Assembly: GCA_032622095.1 (NCBI GenBank) | Contig: CP136069.1 | Coordinates: 155,299,043-155,363,042, forward strand | DNA length: 64,000 nucleotides | Direction of reading: 5' to 3' | Origin: Siphonodentalium dalli | Lineage: Eukaryota > Mollusca > Scaphopoda > Gadilida > Siphonodentaliidae | Notes under the pieces: model-generated | Seen by the model: the letters and a program-made list of their open reading frames with translations, nothing else | Database searches by the model: none | What the model was told of the DNA's origin: nothing | Program-made: the position numbers and the translations under genes | Shown: piece after piece, positions 11,391 to 21,084 of the stretch | Position numbering within the stretch: position 1 is the first letter of the stretch | How the letters are laid out: each line of letters begins with the position of its first letter

Positions 11391-11940
11391 CTGCCGGTGG
11401 CCATTATTGTTTAGCGAATTCGGGAAAAAAACAATAGATTCAAATGTGAAATTACAAATGGCCGACCAAAATTCGGGAAACATTGTAGGCTCACACTTAG
11501 AGGTCACCCTGAATAATCATATGAAGTTTGGTGACGATCGGATGAGGGATGTGGCCTGTAGCGTGTCCAAAGGAAATTGTTGATCAAACGCATGGCAGTC
11601 TGGGCGCACGATGGACGCAACACATGGCAACAGCTCAAACATGACTTTGTCAAGTTGAGTTAAAAAGCATTGAATTGGCCTACAAGGTTCAATTTGAGGC
11701 ACAGTTGATATGAGTCACTTTGCAGATAATGCAAGGAGAATGTACTGCGAGTGATGTGAAAGTCCATATATGACCACGAAACCCCCTGTCCCACATAACA
11801 TGTATCAAAGGGCTGGACTTATATGTACGATCTGATTATTATTCTTGTGAAGAGAACGTACAAATGCCATCCATTTTGAATCGCCGATTTGAGCGACCAC
11901 TAGGAACATTCTGCATTATGCCTATAGACATGAACCGTAC
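11391..11940. other. Intron sequence, nothing recognised
   Basis: Contains one of three ATCCAAGATGGC motifs in the window (near 11395). No coding or repeat structure beyond that. Confidence 0.45.
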
Positions 11941-12046
11941 CTTCCGATTATATTGGAGAGCTGAAACAGAAAGCCATATTGGTATTCCTGCAACCCTTCA
12001 AGGAACGCTGAACCGACGAAGCCGACGACCAGCGCCACGATGAGAC
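11941..12046 (-). CDS. SLC31/Ctr-family copper transporter, internal exon (TM1)
   Basis: A 106 bp exon. The acceptor is AATCTCTATTTCAG before GTCTCATC, and the donor is GGAAG/GTACGG. It encodes GLIVALVVGFVGSAFLEGL followed by QEYQYGF. It aligns without gaps to the end of Ctr TM1, where the family has a hydrophobic run ending in YEGLK or YEGIK. The exon contributes two bases, 34 codons and two bases; the trailing AG joins the first G of exon 9723-10101 to make Arg, so splice phases agree. The first Gly needs a G from an upstream exon. That upstream exon, which should hold the Met-rich ectodomain and the start of TM1, was not located. A phase-compatible donor only about 55 bp upstream was considered and not accepted. 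Confidence 0.75.
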
Positions 12047-12760
12047 CTGAAATAGAGATTCGGCAGAAATATACCTCAAAACCACGGCAATGGCGTTCTT
12101 ACCAAAACAAAGAAAAAAAAACAGATGCACATTAGAACTTTTCCAAAACTTTATCTCAATGGCGTTTAACTCACATTCGTTAAATCATTTAAATATTTTG
12201 GAAATTTTTGGTCATGTGCTGAATGACGACCTCACCGACGATGCGGACATTCAAAGAGAATATCGAAGCATCTGGGTTAGAGCAAATGGAATTTCAAGGA
12301 CTTTTTTCTATTGTTCTGAGGATGTGAAATAATATTTATTTATTTCTCCATTATATTGCGCTTACATGTGGTCAAATTATGCTAAAAAGTATATCAATAA
12401 ACTTACTGTCTGCTATGTAATAATGCTTATAGAATTATACTGGGCTATGAAAGGAAATGTTGTGCTAGTGGTATATTTGTGAATGATCGAATGTCTTCCG
12501 TTAGTATGTGCTGTCGTAAGTGTCTGTATGGAATTCGAGACAGGCTAACTATTGCTGGAGGGGTCCGGTTACTACGTTTTTCAAATTTCCTCAGTTATGG
12601 AACAGGAACAAGTCTATTCGACAAGAGACATTGAGTCTATGAGCTATGTGTAAGCATATAAAACAATTGGGATCCTTTATATTAACTCGATGCCAGTCAT
12701 TGTCAATGTAGGTATACGTGTACATTGTATTTGGTGCGTGTCTTTATGCTTTGTCTTTAG
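12047..12760. other. No recognisable feature
   Basis: Presumably an upstream intron of the copper transporter. I see no convincing exon or repeat. Confidence 0.4.
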
Positions 12761-13073
12761 GCCTCGGTGGCTCAATCGGTTAGGGGTACAACTCCAAACC
12801 GATCGCCCACCAGCGCTGGTAAGGGTTCAAATCCGCATATTTCCATCGTGGACTTTGTAACTCGAAATCGCTATCTGGTGGAGTTGCCAGTTACTCAGCG
12901 ATGGCCGGTGGTTTGCCGCACATGGTCGACGAGTTTATCAGCCATTGAAATCACTGTTAGATTAGCCGTAAGTGTGCGAATTTCCACCACCATTAAAATT
13001 GGCAATGTCGTGATATGGCCTTATATAGTTGCTGAAAGCCACATTAAACCCCAATCATCAATCAATCAATTAT
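12761..13073 (+). mobile_element. tRNA-derived SINE
   Basis: The head resembles a tRNA: A box TGGCTCAATCGG and B box GGTTCAAATCC at normal spacing, preceded by GCCTCGG. The body is about 200 bp, and the 3' end is CACATTAAACCCC followed by (ATCA)n. TTTGTCT lies on both sides (12750-12756 and 13074-13080) and may be the target duplication. The CCACATTAAACCCCAATCA type of end is common in molluscan SINEs (general knowledge). It is not a functional tRNA gene because the acceptor stem does not close. Confidence 0.8.
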
Positions 13074-13130
13074 AGTTTGTCTGGAGATTGAACGGGTATG
13101 GTTCATTTGACCCTCAATATTATGTATTGG

Positions 13131-13347
13131 TACAGTAATGCTCTAAATAATCGACTTCTTAACAACAGCAGAATTATGGGTAACTTTTCAGGATTTAGTC
13201 GGAAATATGGCTTGTTGCCATTCATCGGAAAGCTCTGCCCGAGAACATTCCGATGAATGGCAATAAGCCATATTTCCGACTAAATCCTGAAAAGTTACCC
13301 ATAATTCTGCTGTGGTTAAGGAGTCGATTACTTCGGGCATTACTGTA
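13131..13347. repeat. Long near-perfect hairpin, 100 nt arms
   Basis: The arms 13131-13230 and 13249-13347 pair over about 100 nt with roughly eight mismatches, concentrated at the outer end; the inner 70 nt have about one. The loop is 18 nt. Arm blocks include GCAGAATTATGGGTAACTTT and GATTTAGTCGGAAATATGGC. No protein is encoded. It could be a fold-back MITE or, if transcribed, a hairpin RNA source. Confidence 0.9.
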
Positions 13348-13438
13348 GTTGGTTGTAAGGACCATGTAGGTCGATAAATACCCGAACTATCGGTATATAT
13401 ATAGCCCTGACATACCCGTACCATAAACAACACGCACA

Positions 13439-13733
13439 AAATGGAGATGAACCCTCTTTATTCATACCATGCATATCAGGAATAAATCGCCAATAAACGC
13501 TCTTTATGATTCCACGCTCTATGCCCCCCGGGTATTTTTCCGCGGCATGACTGAGTGCTGCTAAGTTGAACGGTGCCAAAACAAAAAAAAACAAAAAAAA
13601 GATTGTCCCAACACAATATGTGCCTTTAAATATTTCCGAAAGTCACTAGTACGAATAGACCAGGTCATGGCAGAGTCCGCTCTTCCGTGTCCTGATATGC
13701 ATGGTATGAATAAAGAGGGTTCATCTCCATTTT
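13439..13733. repeat. Fold-back repeat with 44 nt arms
   Basis: The arm at 13439-13482 (ATGGAGATGAACCCTCTTTA...) is the reverse complement of 13689-13733, where TGGTATGAATAAAGAGGG occurs. Arms are near identical. The right arm overlaps the end of the inverted-repeat unit at 13556-13694. Confidence 0.8.
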
Positions 13734-14838
13734 GTGCAACTTAGAATTATGGGTAACATATGAAGCCGACAGATAAGCGATTCTCACGTATTTGTCTATT
13801 TATTTTGACGCCCGCGGAACCGAGCCATGCATGATGTCACTGAATGCCATTCCGGATTTTGGTACCATAACTGTGAAACCAACTCCTCCTATACTTCGTG
13901 TAGGCGAGCAAACATTCACATTCACGCGCCAAGTGGTTGTAATGATATAAACTATGCCAATATATACATTCAAGAAACCAACATACTATCTGAATAGAGA
14001 AGTGTGTGCATACATTTCTAATTGAATTACCTACATTCAATTGGAGCCAATAGTTATTGAAAGGGAATGTGTACTAAATTACTCGTATCTAAATTCGCAC
14101 AGTACTGCACCCTTATACACCCTTATGCGCGAATTCAAAACTGAAAAAAAAACAGTATCGTAAAAGTATTGTATCTGATGAAAGTTTCAGTTTTGAATTG
14201 CGCTTGAGGATATATTTGTCTCCGGAATTTTTCAAAGTTCAAAGAACTTTATAAATAATCTTCGTCCGTCCGTCCGTCCAGATTTTGGTACCCTAACTGA
14301 AATCAACTCCTCCTATACTTCGTATCATATTTACCTAAAACATCAGGACATTCTTACTGACTCATTGAAGATGTACAGCAGGTGTTGCATGTGTTGACGG
14401 AAAATGTTTTATATTAGAGTTGTTGACCCTTTCTCAACTATATAGACATGTTTTAGTGAATATGCACGTGGTTGCCTTAACTGTGAAATCAACTCCTCCT
14501 AGAGTTCGTATCATAGTGACCTCTAAACCCCCCCCCCATATTTTCTCTAAACATGTGACAATAAAGAGCGTCCGCTTTTAATTAGGTCTTTATACGGTAT
14601 ATACCGGTAAACATAAAGAACGTTTAATTAAAAAAATTTTTTTATTGTGAACAAAGAATAACAAATACATACTACACGCACTCAGTCATGCTCTCGACCC
14701 AGGACACGGAAGAGCGGACTCTGCCATGACCTGGTCTACTTTCGTACCAGTGACATAATATTTAAAGGCACATATTGTGTTGGGACAATCTTTTTTTTGT
14801 TTTTGTTTTGTTTTGGCACCGTTCAACTTAGCAGCAAG
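13556..14838. mobile_element. 1.28 kb element with ~140 bp inverted repeats
   Basis: The arm at 13556-13694 matches the reverse complement of 14700-14838. Blocks are TGCTAAGTTGAACGGTGCC, GATTGTCCCAACACAATATG, CAGGTCATGGCAGAGTCCGC and TCTTCCGTGTCCTG. The interior repeats a module three times (about 13853, 14280 and 14470) with AATCAACTCCTCCTA-type blocks, and has a short (CCGT)n stretch near 14265. No transposase is seen. Confidence 0.75.
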
Positions 14839-15173
14839 ACGAAGCAGTGATATTAGTTTCTACCTTATCATATCTTTGACCGAAAATTAGCTTTCTTTAG
14901 CTAAAATAGTGGTGATAAAGACAATAGACTATTTTGTTTCCTTCAGAATAATTTTGAAAGTGGTTGATGGTGTGTAATAAGTATTTCAGGTTTGCAGAAT
15001 CAAAGTTCCAAACTATATGTGCAACTTTTATTATTTTACGTTCAGAGTTTACCATAAACAGTATAATTAGTAAATTAACCATATTGGAACTGTATTATTA
15101 ATATTGGTTCGACAGCGAACGTTCGTGTATTTACCGTGCAAAACATTGAAAGTTAATTTGTTTAAAGCCACAA
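14839..15173. other. No recognisable feature
   Basis: AT-rich, no coding or repeat structure identified. Confidence 0.5.
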
Positions 15174-15300
15174 GCCGGCCTGCGCTCCACAATACGCCTA
15201 ATATACTATTCGCTTTTGAATTGTCCCGGTATCGAAATATGTCGATACATACTTGAACTATACCTTTCTACGGGCATTATAAGTCCATGCAGATGTACGC
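15174..15300 (+). repeat. Dispersed repeat family R1, copy 2
   Basis: Matches 53343-53480 in the same orientation and 81-240 in reverse. Blocks: TGCGCTCCA, CCTAATAT, ATTCGCTTTT, CGGTATCGAAA, GTCGATA, CCTTTCTAC. Confidence 0.65.
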
Positions 15301-15704
15301 ATTGAACCCATACTCTATATATAGAACTCTGAACACGGTCCAAAACAAATAACAGCCATGTGAATGGACTTGAACAGAAAAGAGCGTTCCGTATTAGTCT
15401 ATTCCTGATATGGTATAAATAAAGAGCGTTTTTTCACTTCTGTGAGAAAAACTAAAAATTGCTGGAAAATGGCTGTGACCATGGCAAGTATTTTTCACAG
15501 GATATGAAAGCCGGTATACCAATCATTCGTATAGTTGTCAACCTCTATTATACCTCTGGAAGCTCGAATGAGCCATGGCCGTTTAAGAGTTTATTTGCGC
15601 ATGATAGGGTGACTGGTCAACATATATAGTTACTCATTGATCTCTGCACATAGTTATTACATTATTTTGAACACAGGATTATTTGCACATTACATGCACG
15701 ACAT

Positions 15705-15980
15705 GGATTTCTTTGTGATCGCCTCCGTCTGGGCAGAATATACAGCGTCTGAACAAACTATTGTTCGATCGGTCCAGAAACATGCCTATATGAGCGTATA
15801 TGAGCGAGGTCAAGGTCATGGTCAAGGACACGATCGCTCGTGAAATTGGACCCGCCCATATTGTTCGCGGGGTCAAAGTAGGCCTACATGCCAAATTTGA
15901 GTCGGATCGGTCAAGCAGTTTTCGAGTCTATAATACATACACACATATACATACATACAGAATTTCAAAAACATATAATA
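15705..15980 (-). mobile_element. Helitron fragment related to 18061-18515
   Basis: Homologous to 18097-18480. Blocks are CGTCTGGGCAGAATATACAG, CAGAAACATGCCTATATGAG, GAGGTCAAGGTC, and CGAGTCTATAA before an (ACAT)n stretch. The 3' Helitron terminus is missing, so this is a 3'-truncated copy. Confidence 0.55.
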
Positions 15981-17084
15981 AATTTCGTAGCTATCAAATA
16001 TGTTACTGGCCATGTGCCGAGTTATATCATATATGCGCATGTACATTACTATTATTGGTTAGTGCACAGGTATTTGGCCAAAAAAATAAAATACAAATAT
16101 ATAAAGGTAAGTATCAAGGCTGATAGTGAAAATAGGAGGTCAAATTTTTTTAATCATCCTCACAAAAGCAATTTTTTTTATCAAATTGATCTGGAATTCT
16201 AGCATTATGTGCCCAATTAATCATATTTTTTGTTAAAGTTTAGCTTTCCGTCGTACTTTAAACAAGTGAGCATAGAAAATCATTCGAAAATGGCCTCCCG
16301 CGAAAAGAATCATGTAAAACTGACGGACAAAAATGACAAAAATCTTTATTAAACTCGATGTATGTTGAGTACCATACCCAAATTAGCTGTCCTTCGTGAA
16401 ACAACGTATGTTTGACAATAGGGCTATTTAGTTTGATGATTAGAGTATAGATTTCGGTGATTTAGGGGTTGGATTGTTTGATTTTTTTATTTTTCATTGG
16501 ACGGACGTTTCGGGTACCAACCAAATAAATTTGATTTATCAACTTTAAATGTTTTTCTATGTTCACTAATCTCAAATACGACGGCGAACCAAACTTTTTT
16601 GAAAACTATGATTATTTGGTCACATAGTGCTGCAATTACAGATCAATAAAAAAGAAAATGTTGCTTTTGTAGAGAAAAATGCTGACCTCTATCAAAAATG
16701 AGATAGATACCTTTCCGATATTTTTATTAAATTAAAAAAAAAATTGTGCCTAATACCTGTGGGTTAGGTGATGGTAAATCGGAGGAAATTATATTGTTTT
16801 TGTTTGTTTCTAGTATAGGATACTGGCGTCAAACAGGCGCGCATTATGAACGGCGCATAAGGGCCGTGCATGCGGTCGGGGTTGGTGGGATGGGGTGGTT
16901 CTCACCTTCAAAAGATGTTGCCTTCCAATCCTTGAAGAGCAGATGGCTGTGTGACTTCACTGTCAAGAAACTCTGTAAAAAATATTAACTGTCATATATC
17001 TCATGTAACCTGAAACATGTAGGTGCGGACGAAACCAGTTTTTTACAATGTACAAGAACCTCTCTCGTGCCACTCTGTGTGGAC
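15981..17084. other. No recognisable feature
   Basis: Neither coding sequence nor clear repeats were recognised. Confidence 0.45.
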
Positions 17085-17085
17085 A

Positions 17086-17529
17086 TATGTGACCCGCCAA
17101 ATCAAATCCAGTCGTAAGTCGGGATTTGTTACCCTGTCCCAATGCATTCTCTTATATATGCGAGTCGACCATAGGTCGCCTCGCATATATAAGAGAATGC
17201 ATTGGCCTAACAATATTTTATAATTTTGTTAAAATAAATGTTTCTTACAATTTTTACGACATAAAATAAAAAACATCCACCACCCCGCAGGGAGCCCCAC
17301 ACATATATAGAAGCATATAGAAGTGTGTCGTCTGCTCATGTTTGTCTGGGGCTCTGTATGGGTGAAATTATAAAATTGTTAAAGAATACAAGAAAAAATT
17401 ATTAAAATTGTAAAAAATTGTTAGGCCAATGAATTATCTTATATATGCGAGGCGACCTATAAGAGCATGCATTGGCACAGGGTAAAAAAATCCCGACTTA
17501 CGACTGGATTTGATATGGCGGGTCACATA
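17086..17529. mobile_element. MITE with 46 bp TIRs, host of a nested hairpin MITE
   Basis: The terminal repeats 17086-17131 and 17483-17529 share TATGTGACCCGCCA and AATCCAGTCGTAAGTCGGGA. They abut the nested element 17132-17482 directly, so almost nothing of this element remains between them. TA lies at both borders. The superfamily is not assigned. Confidence 0.8.
17132..17482. mobile_element. Hairpin MITE (CCCTGTGCC family), full length, nested
   Basis: Begins CCCTGTCCCAATGCATTCTC and ends GCATTGGCACAGGG. The left end is a palindrome with arms 17138-17170 and 17174-17206; the right end (17424-17476) is the same palindrome with its centre deleted. The AT-rich spacer holds an unrelated GC-richer patch around 17280-17350. 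Confidence 0.8.
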
Positions 17530-17654
17530 TACATTAAGCAGCATATAGAAGGGAGCATTGAGTTATTCATTCAACTCGCAGATCCCCGACACAAAAATAG
17601 TCATAACAATAAGACAAGATTCGTAACTCTTCGAATTTAATCATTATATTCCTA

Positions 17655-18060
17655 CTAGCTGATGTGCCTGTCCGATCTATTTAGGGATCCGTCCATATTG
17701 TTCCCGGGATCAAAGTAGGCCTACAAATCAAATTTGAGTCGGATCGGTCAAGGCTCAGAAACATGCCTATATGAGCGCTATGAGCGAGGTCAAGGTTAAG
17801 GTCAAGGACGCGGTCGCATTTGAAATTGGACCCGCCCATATTGTTCCTGGATCAAAGTAGTCCTACATATCAAACTCGAGTCGGGTCGGTCGATGTCCAG
17901 AAACATGCCTATATGAGCGAGGTCAAGGTCAAGGACACGGTTGCCCATGTTGTTCCCCGTATCAAAGTAGGCCTACATACCAAATTTGAGTTGGTCGGTC
18001 GAGCAGTTTTCGAGTCTATAACACACAAACACTGACAGAAGTTCCAAAATATAGAGTAGA
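17655..18060 (-). mobile_element. Helitron, first of a head-to-tail pair
   Basis: Minus-strand 3' end is CTAG (17658-17655) followed by T. The proposed 5' end is TCTACTCTATATTTTGG at 18060, directly abutting the CTGG end of the next element. The interior has about 2.5 units of a ~120 bp repeat with CAGAAACATGCCTATATGAG, GAGGTCAAGGT, GGACCCGCCCATATTGTTCC and CAAAGTAGGCCTACATA. No Rep/helicase is present. Confidence 0.6.
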
Positions 18061-18515
18061 CCAGCAGATGTACCAGACTTCGTCGTCCGGGCTATTTAGA
18101 TATTTCTTTGTGATCGTCTCCGTCTGGGCAGAATATACAGCGTCTGGACAAACTATTGTTCGATCGGTCCAGAAACATGCCTATATGATCGTATATGAAC
18201 GAGGTAAAGGTCAAGTACACGGTCGCAAGTGAAAATGAACCCACCCATTTTGTTCCCGGGATCAATGTAGACCTACATACAATATTTGAGTCAGATCGGT
18301 CGACGTCCAGAAACATGCCTATAGGAGCGAGGTCAAGGTCAACGACACGGTCGCACATGAAAGTGGACCAGCCCATATTGTTCCCGGGACCAAAGTAGGC
18401 CCACATACCAAATTTGAGTCGGATCGGTCGAGCAGTGTTCGAGTCTATAAGACACATACATACACACATACATACATACATACATACAGACCCATGCATA
18501 TATATGTGTAGGAGA
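18061..18515 (-). mobile_element. Helitron, second of a head-to-tail pair
   Basis: Minus-strand 3' end is CTGG, preceded by the GC-rich CCCGGACGACGAAGTCTGG. The 5' end TCTCCTACACATATATATG is preceded by A. Internal repeats are as in the neighbour, with an (ACAT)n stretch near the 5' end. Non-autonomous. Confidence 0.65.
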
Positions 18516-18552
18516 TAGCCGGGCTATGATAATACTCTTTCACCTGAGTTGA

Positions 18553-18779
18553 GGAATATTCACCCAAATCCAAGATGGCGGCCAAAGTGTTGGGAACTAT
18601 TAAAATAGCCGGTGTCCGTCCGCGCATACTCACCAGAACTCACTTGTGGGTTTTTTTTATATTGTTCTCCGACTTGTTGGTTGCACCCCAAGTCGCATAC
18701 CGGAGAAGTATGTTTAAAGGGCGGGAACATGCGCATCTGCGATTCTGAGTTCATTTGGAGTCATTTGGGTGAATATTCC
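18553..18779. mobile_element. 227 bp MITE with 17 bp TIRs
   Basis: GGAATATTCACCCAAAT at 18553-18569 is exactly inverted at 18763-18779. There is no clear target duplication. It contains one of the ATCCAAGATGGC motifs. Confidence 0.65.
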
Positions 18780-19051
18780 CAAATATGACCATTGCGCATG
18801 CGTCGTGCACTTACAACTTCTACTGTTTTTCTCAAAAAACCCAGGTTGTATCGATGGGATCGGATAAATTTACCAGCTGTGGTTGTGTATCTTTATCTAA
18901 GCAACATTCCCTACCAAAATAGGGAAATAATTGCTCAAATCTTCGAAGAAATCAAACTTTCTTCGATTTCATTCATTGAAATATACATGTCCTTGACCTT
19001 ATGGTAAGCACTGTCAAACCGGAAGTGAAGATTTGACAACACAACGAGGAC

Positions 19052-19366
19052 ATGTTTTCCGGTTGTTTTCTGCTTTTTCAAGTAAGTTTAGGCCTTCTGG
19101 TCTCAACCAAACCCGAAAAAGCACCCAAGTATGTGCTCTTTGGGACAAGCACGCAAAATTCATGGAAACTAATGGCACAGAAAATGAATAATTGTGCAGC
19201 CTTGCTAAATGTTTTGAAGAGAGGTTATCTGAGCAACCAATTTCAAAAACCAAAGTTGAGGCACCGTTGGCTACTGTACTTGGCACTTCTTTTGATCTCA
19301 CTGTCCTCGGACATTGAGACAAACCCTGGGCCGGATACCGTAGTCAGTCCAAATTCACCACCATAA
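19052..19366 (+). pseudogene. LINE ORF start with hydrophobic segment and 2A peptide
   Basis: The open frame starts at ATG 19052. Residues 73-86 are strongly hydrophobic (WLLYLALLLISLSS) and lead into DIETNPGP at 19310-19333. D-x-E-x-N-P-G-P is the 2A ribosome-skipping motif, in which translation breaks between Gly and Pro. 2A sequences at the N-terminus of APE-type non-LTR elements are documented in sea urchin and molluscs (Odon and colleagues), where some also act as signal sequences. A TAA at 19364 interrupts the frame, which then continues directly into the PHD finger. Confidence 0.85.
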
Positions 19367-19546
19367 TTCCCCTGCGGGAACTGTAACATGGCTGTCCTGG
19401 ACGACCATCAAGGACTAGAGTGTGATGGATGCCCACAATGGTTCCATGCACAATGTCAAAACATGAACAACGAAACATACACAGTACTGGAACAAATGAA
19501 TAAGTCATTTTCTTGGAAATGTACTTTTTGTGATCAATCTGTCAAA
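19367..19546 (+). pseudogene. LINE-encoded PHD finger
   Basis: In the same frame as the 2A segment, after one stop codon. Zinc ligands follow the C4HC3 order: CGNC, CDGC, W-F-H-x2-C, CTFC, with the conserved Trp before the last pair (SWKCTFC). PHD fingers bind histone tails; in LINEs they are thought to influence target choice or RNP function, which is unproven here. A frameshift follows at about 19540. Confidence 0.8.
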
Positions 19547-19719
19547 CTCATCATTTCTTTCAAATTCATTCGAAACTCACAAGGGTTACTCTGTCCTCTC
19601 ACAACTTGATCCGGACACCCAGTCGGGAAACGAAGCTAGCCAATCAATTATAAACAAGCCGCTAACTAACATGGAATCCCCACCCCGTCAAAAAAAGTCA
19701 TGGAACATGAATCCTAAAA

Positions 19720-20375
19720 CAACAAGACTTAAACTTATGAACATAAATTTCTGTTCCATCATGAACAAAAGAGATCAGCTCCAAGCCATTCTTGAAACTG
19801 AGTCTCCTGACATAATAGTTGGCACCGAAACATGGTTGAAGCCACACATCGCTGATGGTGAAATCCTGCCAGTCTCTTGGGTATTCAATATTTAGAAAGG
19901 ACAGACTCAAAGTAAAGGGAGGAGGGGTTTGAATCATTGTCAAAAACTGCCTGACAGTAACAGAACGCTTTCTACCATCCAACATATGTATACCACAGGA
20001 AAGCGAACAGTTATGGGTGAAAATCAAACTCCACTCATGTAAGGGGCTTTATCTTGGAGCTTTCTACCGCCCTAAAGAAAGTGACAAAGTTAGCATAGAT
20101 GCATTGAACCTTAATCTAGAATCAATTGCTAAATTAAACGGACACATTTGGGTAGCCGGGGACTTCAACTTCCTTAATCTCGATTGGGACAAGGAAAATA
20201 TACCCAAAATAAGAAGTAAGTGTCCCAACCTAAAGCTCTATGATGAATTTATCGACCTACTTGACGACTTCACACTAACACAAGTAGTCAGAGGGAAAAC
20301 CAGAGACAAAAACACTCAAGACCTGGCCTTAACATCAGACCCCGCACACAATCAATATAAACTCAGGAGTATCCG
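19720..20375 (+). pseudogene. LINE APE endonuclease domain
   Basis: Begins LKLMNINFCSIMNKRDQL. It contains ETWL (catalytic Glu), YRPKESDK, VAGDFNFLNLDW (GDFN) and a C-terminal GVSDHY (SDH). Two frameshifts split it, one near 19890-20016 and one just before GVSDHY. The domain would nick the target for reverse transcription. The nested LINE starts immediately after the SDH codons. Confidence 0.8.
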
Positions 20376-20381
20376 ACCACT

Positions 20382-20382
<1 letters not shown>

Positions 20383-20412
<30 letters not shown>

Positions 20413-20437
20413 TAATAATAATAATAATAATATTTAT
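20383..20437. repeat. (ATA)n tail of the antisense LINE
   Basis: About 18 trinucleotide units with one GAT interruption. It is the 3' tail of the minus-strand LINE. Confidence 0.9.
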
Positions 20438-21084
20438 ATAGCGCCTATCCCCCGTAAGGGGCCCTAAGCGCTTTACACATTATATAAATACACAAGAAAT
20501 GCACATGCAAAATAATCAATAGATATGTGGAATTATATATACTAGTAACCAGATTTTGTTAGTTTTCTTTGTGTCGGGGTAGCGTCTTCGGAACATATCA
20601 GTTTTAATGCAGATCTAAAATCGGTTAGCAAATAAGATTGCCGCATTTCATTTGGTAGAGAGTTCCAAATGTCGGGACAGGCAACAGAGAAAGCTCTGTC
20701 GCAGACGGTCATAATATGTGCACCTTGTGTTCGCCGGGGAGTGTATGGATATACCAGATGGTTAATATATTCGGGACGGGAATCAGAGACAAATATCCGA
20801 CGGAAACCAAATGTGGCTATTTTGAATTGTATCCGATCTTTGATAGGTAGCCAGTGAAGGTCAGCGTGCATGGTTGTTACGCTACAGCCTTTCCTTCTGC
20901 GAAGTAATATTCTGGCGGCGGTGTCCTGCAAGCGTTGAAGTCTGCTGATTTGCGAATCGGGGAGCCGGAATAATAGTATGTTACAGTAGTTTAGACGACT
21001 CGTTACAAACGAAGCAACAAAGGTTTTTGCTGCGTCAACAGTGAGATATTTGCGGACCTGGCCAAGGCGTCGCAGTTCCAAGAA

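Noticed and set aside
12049-12130. Possible exon (HLFFFLCFG) with a phase-matching donor just upstream of the copper transporter TM1 exon
   Set aside because: It would need an intron of only about 55 bp, has no Trp or Met/His pattern expected before Ctr TM1, and the coding is a T run.
12761-12835. tRNA gene
   Set aside because: A and B boxes are present but the stems do not close, and a SINE body with (ATCA)n tail follows.
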